Part shown: positions 43,985 to 52,842 of the stretch, in pieces
How positions within the stretch are numbered: the stretch's first letter is position 1
How the letters are laid out: each line of letters starts with the position of its first letter
NCBI RefSeq assembly: GCF_001761485.1
Contig: NC_090775.1
Coordinates: forward strand, 2,487,001 to 2,551,000
Length of the DNA: 64,000 bases
Reading direction: 5' to 3'
DNA from: Yarrowia lipolytica
Taxonomy: Eukaryota; Ascomycota; Dipodascomycetes; Dipodascales
Made by a program: the position numbers and the translations under genes
The notes under the pieces: model-generated
Told to the model about the DNA's origin: nothing
Database searches by the model: none
The model's input: only the letters and a program-made list of their open reading frames with translations

Positions 43985-46756
43985 ATGGGTTACGACGAAC
44001 CCCCTATCGACTACTACGAGTCGGCAGCAGAACATCACGTCCAGAACGATGTTGCTTCTGGGAGCATGGAAAATATCTCCGACGAAGTTGTTTACACAAC
44101 CGAGCCTCCTCAGACCACTGATGAGAAGAAGGACCAAACCGACTACGATGCCAGTATCGCAGAGGTATCCATGACCACCGTTGAGTGGGTTGCTCAGCAA
44201 CTGCTCATCCCTCCCTCCGAGCTCGATGGATCCTACCCTGAAGATGTCCATTACATGGCTCGAAAGGTTGAGGAAATGTCCAATGTTACTGCCGCCAGTA
44301 TCATCAGAGCCAACATTGACTACCACATGAACGACAAGAACTTGCCTGCTGGCATGATGGACGAGTGCCGTGACCTTCTGGAGGAATACACACATGGACC
44401 TGAGGGCGAGAAGGAGGACGAGATGGTCGGAGACTATGCCGGTGATGACTTCCAGCCAGAGAACTCTCTCATGATGCGATACTACGCCGCTCTGTTCCAC
44501 GACTGGTCTCCTTATCCCCAGGTTCGATCTGTCACCACCCCCATTCCTGCAGACCCCAATGAGCATGTCGAGACCATTCGATGCTACATTGTCGGAACCA
44601 TCTGGGTTGCTATTTCTGCTTTCGTCAACCAATTCTTCTACCCCCGTCAGCCCGCTATTTCTCTAACCACACCCGTGCTGCAGCTCTTCCTCTACCCCTC
44701 TGGTGTGCTTCTGCAGTACATTCTGCCAAAGTGGGGATTCAAGCTCTGGGGTATCGATTTCTCCCTCAACCCCGGCCCTTGGTCCGCCCGAGAGCAGCTC
44801 ATGGCAACCCTCATGTGTTCCGTGGCTGCCGTGCCCCCTTACATTAACTCCAACATCATTGTCCAGTACTTGCCCATGTTCTACGACCAGTCTTGGGCCC
44901 TCGGATTCGGATACATGTTCCTATTCATGCTGGTCACCCAGTACATGGGTTTTGGCCTTGCTGGTCTTCTGCGACGAGTGGCTGTCTACCCCACCCGAGC
45001 TTTCTGGCCTACTTCCCTGCCGACCCTTGCTGTTAACAAGGCTCTTTTGGACGGTCACCGAAAGGAAACTGTTAGCGGATGGAAGATCACTGAGTACCAG
45101 GCTTTTATGATGTTTGGATTTGGTGCCTTCCTCTACTTCTGGGTTCCCAACTACCTGTTCACAGCCCTCTCCACTTTCAACTGGATGTCCTGGATTGCCC
45201 CCAACAACATCAATTTGGCAACTGTCACCGGTAGTGTCACTGGAATGGGCTTCAACCCCATCGCCACCTTTGACTGGTCCGTGATCACCGCTCTTGTCCA
45301 GCCTGTGTACATGCCTCTCTACACCATTGTCACCCAGTACGTTGGTTTCGTGCTTAGTGGTCTATGTATTCTTGGTGTATGGTACTCCAACTACTACAAC
45401 ACCGCCTACCTTCCAATCAACTCTAACGACCTGTTTGACAACACTGGCCAGCCTTTTGAGGTCGCCAAGGTTCTCACTAACTCCCAGCTGGATGAGGATA
45501 AGTACCACAACTACTCCCCGCCTTACTACACTGCAGCAAACCTGGTTCTTTACGGTATCTTCTTCGCAATCTACCCCATGTCATTCTTCTACTACGTTGC
45601 CAACGAGTGGTCTGTTTGCAAGCAGTCCGTCAAGGATATCTGGCTGTCTATCCGATACCTGAACAGATCCAACTACGAGGGTCGAGATGATCCTTTCTCT
45701 CGACAGATGGCTCAGTACAAGGAGGTGCCAGATTGGTGGTACTATGCCATCCTTATCGTCATGTTTGGTCTTACCGTTGCCTTCGTTGAGCACTGGGAAG
45801 TCCAGACTCCCGTGTGGTCCATTGTTCTGATTCTCTGTGTAACCCTGGTTTTCCTGTTCCCCTTCACCATTGTCATGTCTGCCACTGGTGCCCAGCTTAC
45901 CCTCAACGTTATTTTGGAGCTCATTATGGGTTACACCATTGCTGGTCGACCCATTGGTATCAATGTCGCCAAGGCCTTTGCCGTTCAGATTCAGGTACAG
46001 GCTCAGAACCTGTCTTCTGACCAGAAGATTGGCCACTACATGGCCCTTCGACCTCGATCCATGCTGCGGGTTCAGCTGTGGGCTACCATGGTCAATGGAC
46101 TTGTCACCATCGGTGTCATCCAATTCCAGCTGACCAAGATTGAACACTTCTGTGACATCAAGTACCAGAAGGAGCACGAGAAGTTCACCTGTCCCAACGA
46201 GCGAACGTTCTTCACTGCCTCTGTCATTTGGGGTCTTTTCGGACCCAAGCGAATGTTCGACAACCAGTACCCCGTTCTTCGATGGGCTTTCCTCATGGGT
46301 TTTGGCGTCTTCCTGCTCTTCTGGGGTGTCCAGACGGTCCTTCCCTGGGCGCTAGTCAAGAAGTATCCCCAGAAGGAGCGAAAGATTCGAAAGTGGCAGG
46401 ATCGACTTATGATGGTCAACCCTGTTCTCGTCGCGTTTGGTGGTCTGTCTTGGGCTCCTTACAACTTGTCCTACATGACTGGTGGTCTTTACATTGCCGT
46501 CCTGTTCTCTTACTACCTCCGAAAATACTACACTGCGTGGTGGAAGAAGTACACCTACGTTATCAATGCTGCCCTCACCACTGGTACCGCACTCTCTGGT
46601 ATCATCATCTTCTTCGCTGTGCAGTACACTAACAAGGATCTGAGCTGGTGGGGCAACAATGTTCCTTTCGCCGGTCAAGATGGTGCTGGACCCCCTCTGA
46701 TGGACATCCCTGCCGACCCTGGTTACTTTGGCCCCCCTCCTTCTCATTATCCTTAA
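43985..46756 (+). CDS. Oligopeptide transporter (OPT family)
   Basis: The protein of about 923 residues is an OPT-family proton-coupled transporter for small peptides, glutathione or siderophore-like compounds (fission yeast Isp4, baker's yeast Opt1/Opt2). The N-terminal 180 residues are acidic and cytosolic; then about 14-16 membrane segments follow. The family signature NPGPWSAREQ (the NPG motif) is present near residue 250, and the second signature region reads RPRSMLRVQLWATM, a form of the usual KIPPRxxFxxQ. Other conserved blocks are ITEYQAFMMFGFGAFLYFWVPNYLF and FNWMSWIAPNNINLATVTG. The ORF extends 18 codons upstream to an ATG at 43931, but the TATA position and a CT/CA-rich leader favour the second ATG. 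The substrate is unknown. Confidence 0.95.
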   Translation: MGYDEPPIDYYESAAEHHVQNDVASGSMENISDEVVYTTEPPQTTDEKKDQTDYDASIAEVSMTTVEWVAQQLLIPPSELDGSYPEDVHYMARKVEEMSNVTAASIIRANIDYHMNDKNLPAGMMDECRDLLEEYTHGPEGEKEDEMVGDYAGDDFQPENSLMMRYYAALFHDWSPYPQVRSVTTPIPADPNEHVETIRCYIVGTIWVAISAFVNQFFYPRQPAISLTTPVLQLFLYPSGVLLQYILPKWGFKLWGIDFSLNPGPWSAREQLMATLMCSVAAVPPYINSNIIVQYLPMFYDQSWALGFGYMFLFMLVTQYMGFGLAGLLRRVAVYPTRAFWPTSLPTLAVNKALLDGHRKETVSGWKITEYQAFMMFGFGAFLYFWVPNYLFTALSTFNWMSWIAPNNINLATVTGSVTGMGFNPIATFDWSVITALVQPVYMPLYTIVTQYVGFVLSGLCILGVWYSNYYNTAYLPINSNDLFDNTGQPFEVAKVLTNSQLDEDKYHNYSPPYYTAANLVLYGIFFAIYPMSFFYYVANEWSVCKQSVKDIWLSIRYLNRSNYEGRDDPFSRQMAQYKEVPDWWYYAILIVMFGLTVAFVEHWEVQTPVWSIVLILCVTLVFLFPFTIVMSATGAQLTLNVILELIMGYTIAGRPIGINVAKAFAVQIQVQAQNLSSDQKIGHYMALRPRSMLRVQLWATMVNGLVTIGVIQFQLTKIEHFCDIKYQKEHEKFTCPNERTFFTASVIWGLFGPKRMFDNQYPVLRWAFLMGFGVFLLFWGVQTVLPWALVKKYPQKERKIRKWQDRLMMVNPVLVAFGGLSWAPYNLSYMTGGLYIAVLFSYYLRKYYTAWWKKYTYVINAALTTGTALSGIIIFFAVQYTNKDLSWWGNNVPFAGQDGAGPPLMDIPADPGYFGPPPSHYP

Positions 46757-47181
46757 GTGGGTACTCGGAAGTATCGTTTTTGCATTTGTCTATTGACTGT
46801 AAATATTTAATTAATATTGGTGATTTATTTGTTCAACTATTGTGTCCACTGCACTCCAATTACAATATCGGCGCGTAAAGTCCAAGTAGATGCGTGGAGT
46901 GGGTAAGTACTGTAGTCAATTGAAGAAGTAGCAGATGATACCAGCACAGAGAGCCCTTCTATCGTACGAAGTACTGTACATTATTCGAACTATGCTGCAT
47001 CAGAGTATTCGAGCATTACTCACTCCAAGGATGTAAATGGGCACATTAAATGAGGAATTGATATTTGAGGACAGTTGAAGATACCAATGCAGTTACGTAT
47101 GTTGCAAATTTAGTTCTCCGATCATGTTTCGGAACACGTAGAAAATGCTTCATTTTTTGCTTCTGAGGAAAACACATTTCA

Positions 47182-47219
47182 GCTACATTGAACAGAAAAA
47201 GCTACATCGAACAGAAAAA
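47182..47219. repeat. 19-base tandem duplication
   Basis: Two adjacent copies of GCTACATTGAACAGAAAAA, differing at one position (T/C). Confidence 0.85.
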
Positions 47220-47344
47220 CTCGCGGGGTTTGTTGTTTTTATATTCTACTTGTAGGGAAATACATTTCAGCTACTTGAGGCCTATAAACAATGTTATACC
47301 CGCAAATCAGATTCGGATTCGGTTGTTCTTTTTTTCCTTTTTTA

Positions 47345-47395
47345 TGCTAATGATTCATTACAGCTCTTTTTTTATTCTAGTGGTTCATTACAGCT
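47345..47395. repeat. 30-base imperfect tandem duplication
   Basis: TTCATTACAGCT occurs at 47354-47365 and 47384-47395, and the preceding bases (ATGCTAATGA / ATTCTAGTGG) are also alike. Confidence 0.75.
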
Positions 47396-47795
47396 ATATA
47401 CTGTACCTAGTAAGCCGGGTTATTGGCGTTCAATAAATCATACACTTCTGAATCTTTGCGGTGTGCGCTGCGAGGCACTGTCAGTTGGTTTTTCGAACGC
47501 TTCCGTCTAGTTGATGTCATTGTCGTGGTCTCGTGTGGTAGGTGAATCATGGCCAACAGATTCAAGAAATCATATCAAATCGTTTCATGTGTCTTATCCA
47601 GACTCGAAGGTCGGTTTAGTTTGTTTTTCATAAAAGATCGTAGACGGTGTAAATTCGGAATAGGGATCATGAAATATGATTCGTGGTGTGTCCGTGTTTG
47701 AGTCTTTGTGCCATCGGGAGTTGAAGTTGGGGGTAGCTCGGTGTTTGGTTTTTTTTTTTTTTTCAATTTGTTTTTTTTTCAGATCTTTCATCTAT

Positions 47796-47837
47796 TTCAG
47801 AACTGTCTGAACAGTTTCAGAACTGTCTGTCAACAGT
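47796..47837. repeat. 20/22-base tandem duplication upstream of the tRNA
   Basis: TTCAGAACTGTCTGAACAGT is followed directly by TTCAGAACTGTCTGTCAACAGT, ending 19 bases before the tRNA. Each unit also holds an imperfect inverted pair (CTGT...ACAG). Confidence 0.8.
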
Positions 47838-47856
47838 TTCAATCTCAAAAAAACCG

Positions 47857-47948
47857 GACTTCGTGGCCAAGTTGGTTAAGGCGTACGACTGTTAGTCACC
47901 TAAATGGCCGCCATCGTAAGATCGAGAGTTCGACCCTCTCCGAGGTCG
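47857..47948 (+). tRNA. tRNA-Asn (anticodon GTT) with an 18-base intron
   Basis: The cloverleaf folds fully: acceptor GACTTCG pairs with CGAGGTC; the D arm is GCC...GGC around AAGTTGGTTAA; the anticodon stem TACGA pairs with TCGTA; the T arm is GAGAG-TTCGACC-CTCTC. The anticodon loop gives GTT (Asn). An intron, GTCACCTAAATGGCCGCC (47895-47912), sits one base 3' of the anticodon, the canonical position. Exons are 47857-47894 and 47913-47948, giving a 74-base mature tRNA with discriminator G. The sequence closely matches yeast tRNA-Asn. A T7 run follows. Confidence 0.96.
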
Positions 47949-49334
47949 TCCGATTTTTTTCATTTCATGCTTGTCAAACGAGTAGTTTAGGCTGGTATCG
48001 TGGTCATATATATTTTGACATCCTTTCATCGATTACTAGGTGTACTATCGTAGGTACAGTAGCTCATCAGAGGATAAGGAGTTGGAGCTACGTGCAAGCA
48101 ACACATCACTATCAACCGCTGTCAATTACACGCTCACATTGATAAGTGACTGGGCATCGACTTACGAACAGGGAATTGATTGCTCTGGAAATCGAAAGTG
48201 GTTGCAAAACTGTGTTGCAGGTGTGCAAATCGGTCATCATTTATCTCCACGGCGTTCTGTTTGACTCTTGAAATCAGGAACAAGCAACAAGAGATACAGC
48301 AAGGCCATATCAATGGTACAAGCCCTTGCACTGCTCATTGGCAAACAAAGGGAATCAAGCGGGAGGGGGGAGGTCATAAACCCCTGACTGAGGACTCCTA
48401 TGATCCCCTTATCGTGGCATGTGTTCAAGAATCAATATCCAAGGATGCTCTTTTCCAACCTTGAGGTTCTTGGCTCTTCACCAGTAAACCAGTGTCTCAG
48501 TATTAGCTTCGAAGAGAAATTTACGGCTCCGTCCTCTACGGTACACCCACTTTTCAGCCTTACAGAGCCGCGGTGACGATCTCCTTCGGAGTGGGGGACA
48601 AGCAAAAGCGCGGGAGCTGTCCATCTACATCCGGAGGTTGAAGATCCAGACCCACCTGCCATCAGTATCAATTAACTCTATCCCATGAGAAACAATGGTC
48701 AGACCATTGACCAATATCACTTCCAAATATATCTTGCAGTACACTTTTTTGCTCAATTGTCTCTATTTTTTGTGAATTATTGATACACTGTAGCTATTCA
48801 TAGTCTCTCTTCGTGAAGCAACCAGAGAGAAAACTAGACAGGGCGAGCGCTCTGTAAGATCAATTACATGGATTAATCCTTCATCTTCCACGCTTACATG
48901 TCCCAATTGACCAGCCTACGACATCATATGGTGGTACTCGTACTGTATTCGTACCGGCACCGGTACTTGTAAGTGCATAACAACAAAAGTCAACAATATC
49001 AAGGGAAAAAAGGACCGACCTGGCACAGTTGCCCCGTTACGAGCTGTAAACAAAAACCGTAAAAGTTGCTTCGTTCCCATATAGGGAGATCGACATTGGA
49101 AGCTTTCTTTTTCATTATTTGTCGATCCCTGTGCAAAAGGAGAAGAACGCAAACGGAACAACCTTCCAATGTTGGCGTTTTGGAGACTTGCTACGGGGTA
49201 TGTAGTGATTAGTAGTAGTTTTTGTAAAGAAATGTTTTTGTTAAATATCTAAGAAAATTTATTCACTATGAAAACCCAGGTTAATAAAGGGGTATTGAAT
49301 AATATTAAATGTATACTGCTTTCTACTTCATAAT
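47949..49334. other. Spacer between the tRNA and the wall-protein gene
   Basis: Only short open frames without character are seen. Spacer words lie near 48931-48970 (GTACTCGTACTG...ACCGGTACTTG). The region just before 49335 is AT-rich and should hold the 3' end of the wall-protein transcript. Confidence 0.5.
47954..47960 (+). terminator. RNA polymerase III terminator (T7)
   Basis: Seven T residues begin six bases after the tRNA 3' end, the usual polymerase III stop signal. Confidence 0.9.
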
Positions 49335-51787
49335 TTAGAAAAGAGCAAGGATACCAGCAGCGGCAAGGATAGCGGCGGAGATACCGTTGGAGGCAGCGCC
49401 GTTAGCCTGGGCAGGGCCGGAAGAGGGAGCCTGGGGAGCCTGCTCGGGGGTGGAAGGCTGAGCCTGGGGAACCTCGGGCTTGCCAGCGGGAGGAGCAGAA
49501 GCCTCGGGCTTGGGGGCAGGGGCGGAGGAAGCAGAAGACTAGACAGGAAGCAGGAGCAGGAGGCGGGGCAGGGGGCGGGGCTGGGTAGACTCGGGCCTTG
49601 ACGGCGGGGGAGACTCCAGGAGGCAGGAGCAGGAAGCGGGAGGAGGCAAAAAGACTCCGGCCTTGGGGCGCGGGAGCAGGGGCAGACTCCTCGGGCTTGG
49701 GAGGCAGGAGCACAGGGGGCAGACTCCTCGGGCTTGGGAGCAGGAGGCAGGGGCAGAAGTCTCGGGCCTTGGGAGCGGGAGCAGGAGCAGAAGACTCGGG
49801 CTTGGGGAGCGGGAGGCAGGAGCAGAAGACTCCGGGCTTGGGAGCCGGGAGGCAGGAGCAGAAGACTCGGGCTTGGGAGCGGGAGCAGGAGCAGAAGAGG
49901 GAGCAGGAGCGGGGGTAGGCTCGGGCTTGCCGGCGGGGGACTCAGGAGCAGGGGCAGGAGCGGGGGGAGCAGAAGACTCGGGCTTGGGAGCAGGGGCAGA
50001 AGTCTCGGGGACGGGAGCCTCAGTGGTAGTATCGCAAGGAACGGTAACAGTCTTGGTAACTCCCTCGATCACAGTGACCTTGGTAGTGAGAGAAACTCCC
50101 TCGGGGTACTCGGAGGTAGGCTTGGGCTTGGGGGCCTCGGTAGAGTGGTGCTTGCACTCCTCACACTCCTCAGTGAGAGTGACAGTCTTGCCCTCAACAA
50201 CGGTGACCTTGGTGGTAACGGGGGCAGAAGTAGCCTCGGGGGCCTCGGTGGGGGCCTCAGTGGAGCAGGGCTCAGTGATGGTGACAGTCTTACCCTCAAT
50301 GACGGTGGTCTTGGTGGTGAGAGAAGGAGCAGCAGTAGAAGAGTGCTTGCAAGTCTCACACTCCTCAGTGACAGTCTGGGTGGTGTTCTGGACGGGAGCC
50401 TCGGAGGTAGGGACAGCCTCAACGGAGGTGGTAGGAACCTCGGAGGTAGTAGGAACCTCGGAGGTAGTAGGGACCTCAGTAGAGCAAGGCTCAGTGACAG
50501 TCACGATGACAGTCTTGTTGCCGCCGTGCTCGCACTCGTGGCAAGGAACGGTAGAGGTCAGAGTCTTGGTAGTCCAAGAAGCAACGGAAGAGGAAGAAAC
50601 AGTTCCGTTGGTGGGGACAGGGGAAGTAGCAGCCTCAGTGGTAGAGGGAGCGACAGAAGACTCAGTGGCGTTGGTGGGAGCAACGGGAGCGGAGGTGGGG
50701 ACGGCAGAAGACTCCTCGGGCTTGGAAGAAGCGGGGGCAGAGGAGGCAGGGGTAGAGGAGGCAGGGGTGGAAGAAGGAGCGGGCTCAGTGGTGGCACCCT
50801 CGGTAGGGCAGACGGGGATGATGGGAGTGGGGGTGGCAGTGGGGGTGGCGACAGCCTTGCAAGCCTCAACGTACTGGAGGAGCTGCTTGTCGACGTTGAA
50901 GTAAGGCCACATGTTGTACTGCTGGACACAAGAAGTGCACTGGTCAACAGCAGACTGGGTGGACTTGATCTTGTCACAGATGCACTTGGCATCCTGGCCA
51001 CAGGAGTTGATGTCAGCAACAACGGTGTTACAGGTCTTCTTGCAGGTGAGCTTGCCGATCAGGTTGAATCGCTTGTTAAGCATGTTATCAAGAGAAGCGG
51101 GGTGAGAAGGCTCGGGGGTACAAGTGGGAGGAGGAACCTCACACTCGGGAAGAGAGCTGGTAACATCGGGGGGAGTGGTGGTGACAACAACGGGAGGGGG
51201 AGCGACAGAAGAGGTGGCCTGGGGGTGGCACTTCTTAATGACGTCGTCGATCTCCTGCATGCCGTACTGGGGGTAAGCCTGAGCACAAGACAGACACTTC
51301 TGGGTCCAGGCGAAGCCATCAAGGAACTGACACTCGCAGGACTGGAGACCCTGGCAGGTCTGCAGACCGAAAGAGAGCTTGAAGCACTTGGTGGAGCAGA
51401 AGACCTGGGACAGGAGGGCCAGAGATCGCTTCTCCTGAGCGCCGGCGGGGGCGATACAGGTCTCCTCAGGCTGGGGGGCAGGGGCAGCCGAAAGAAGCGG
51501 GAGGAGGGGGGAGAAAAAGCAGGGGGGGGGGGAGCCTGGGTGCTGGGAGCGGGAGCAGGGGGAGCAGGGGTAGGAGTGCTGGACTGCGAGAACCAGAAAG
51601 TGTTAGGGTCAACTCCGCCGGGGTTAGGCTTGGGAGCGGGAGCGGCAGGAGGGTTGGAAGGAGCGGGGGCTCCGGGAGTAGAGGGCTGGGAGAACCAGAA
51701 AGTGTTGGGGTCGGGTCCCTTTCCGAGGATAGGGTCGGCGACAGCAACGCTGACTGCAGCAGCGAGAAGAGTGGCAGAGAACTTCAT
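49335..51787 (-). CDS. Cys/Pro/Ser/Thr-rich GPI-type cell-wall protein, frame broken in repeats
   Basis: A secreted wall protein is clear in parts. The start (51787) has a signal peptide, MKFSATLLAAAVSVAVADP, then two DPNTFWFSQ units in Pro/Ala/Ser sequence. A Cys-rich domain follows (ETCIAPAGAQEKRSLALLSQ, CSTKCFKLSFGLQTCQGLQS, CECQFLDGFAWTQKCLSC), then a second one (CKKTCNTVVADINSCGQDAKCICDK), both loosely like fungal eight-cysteine (CFEM-like) domains. Next come Ser/Thr repeats of the TTKVTVIEGKTVTLTEECEEC type and long Ala/Pro/Glu repeats. The last frame ends ASNGISAAILAAAGILALF, a GPI-anchor signal. No single frame runs through: shifts lie near 51480-51540 and several in 49540-49850, all in G/C-rich repeats, while the Cys-rich core is intact. 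Sequencing or assembly error is likelier than gene decay. Homology was not tested. Confidence 0.8.
50440..50480 (-). repeat. Tandem units encoding TSEVPT in the wall protein
   Basis: Near-identical units encode repeats of TSEVPT inside the Ser/Thr-rich part of the wall-protein gene. Confidence 0.7.
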
Positions 51788-51894
51788 TGTGTCTTAATAG
51801 GGTCTCTCGACTTTTGAAAGGGTATTAAGCGAGTGTGGTAGTCGAAATGAACACAAGTGAATCTGTTGGAGTTGTAAGAAGGAGGACGGGTAGG

Positions 51895-51903
51895 GTATTT
51901 ATG
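51895..51903 (-). promoter_or_regulatory. TATA-like element of the wall-protein gene
   Basis: The minus strand reads CATAAATACCC about 110 bases upstream of the ATG at 51787. Confidence 0.4.
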
Positions 51904-52823
51904 GACTGCCAAGGTTCGTACAGAGTGTATTTTGGGTCTCAGACGCGAGCACTGTTTTTCGCTGAGCTGGTCGTCATCCTTTAGGCGCAATGGCGATCAC
52001 AGTGTCGATCTTTTGCATGATTTGCATTCCGGTATGATGATCGGCATAGGGACTGGGCCTGGGAGGCGGGGAGAGCTTATGGTCATCACTTTGGGGGGTA
52101 ACACAATAATATCATGGTGACAATTGGTATGATTTGTTTTAGCGGCTGGTTGTGCTGGTCGGTGCAAGTCGTCTTGGCGCCGTTGTGTACCTGACAGGGT
52201 GGTGTGTGTCCATGGCACTAAAAGTAGGGGCTATTAACTTTATGCAGGGCCAAATATTACTGTAGGGGGTTCTTACACAGCACAGAACAGCCCAGAACAC
52301 GTCCTCTCGCTACGATTGTATTGGGACCAATGTCATAGATTGGATTAGGGGGCTACATGTCGCGTTGGTGTGCTTGGACCCTGCTGTGGGTGTTTCTGTG
52401 GGGTGCTTTTGTTTCATTCCCACGCAACGGTCTGTTATAGGTGTGGGGGGTCAACAAAATGAGCATTTGTTTATCGGTGCTTGCGTAATACAGTGGTTCG
52501 CTCTTTTCTCTCTATTTATTTGTGTCCATCCTCTTTGGCACTTGCACACACCTCTCTGTTTTGTCTTGTCTTTACCCTCCGCACAAGCATGATGATGATC
52601 CGTAGATCCTTCTATTTTAACCAAAACCTAAGCCAGGGCGGAGGAGAGGTGAGACCAACTTTAGTTGATACACGACCACGCGTTTTCCCCGGCTGCTGAA
52701 AGTTAGAGCAGGGGTGACCCCCAGCAGGGCGTGAAAAAATAAATAAAAAAAAATGCCGTTAGACCTTGTCAACAAAGTAGCCAGAGAAGGTCAATGGGTA
52801 GTCAATGCCCTCAATCGATATGA

Positions 52824-52842
52824 AAACCTGCCACGCAGGTTT
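52824..52842. repeat. Perfect 7-bp inverted repeat (AAACCTG-5-CAGGTTT)
   Basis: AAACCTG and CAGGTTT flank a five-base loop CCACG. It lies within the weak minus-strand open frame noted for this stretch; it is not followed by a T-tract, so a terminator role is unlikely. Confidence 0.6.

Larger units (their letters stand above)
46757..47856. other. AT-richer spacer with local tandem duplications before the tRNA
   Basis: No protein gene is seen. The stretch has more A/T than the rest of the window and three short tandem duplications (47182-47219, about 47345-47395, 47796-47837) and a T-tract at about 47748-47763. No complete LTR with ends and target duplication was recognised. Confidence 0.5.

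Noticed and set aside
49734-51797. 687- and 413-codon plus-strand frames over the wall-protein gene
   Set aside because: Gly/Ser/Arg-rich mirror images of the Pro/Ala/Thr-rich gene on the other strand.
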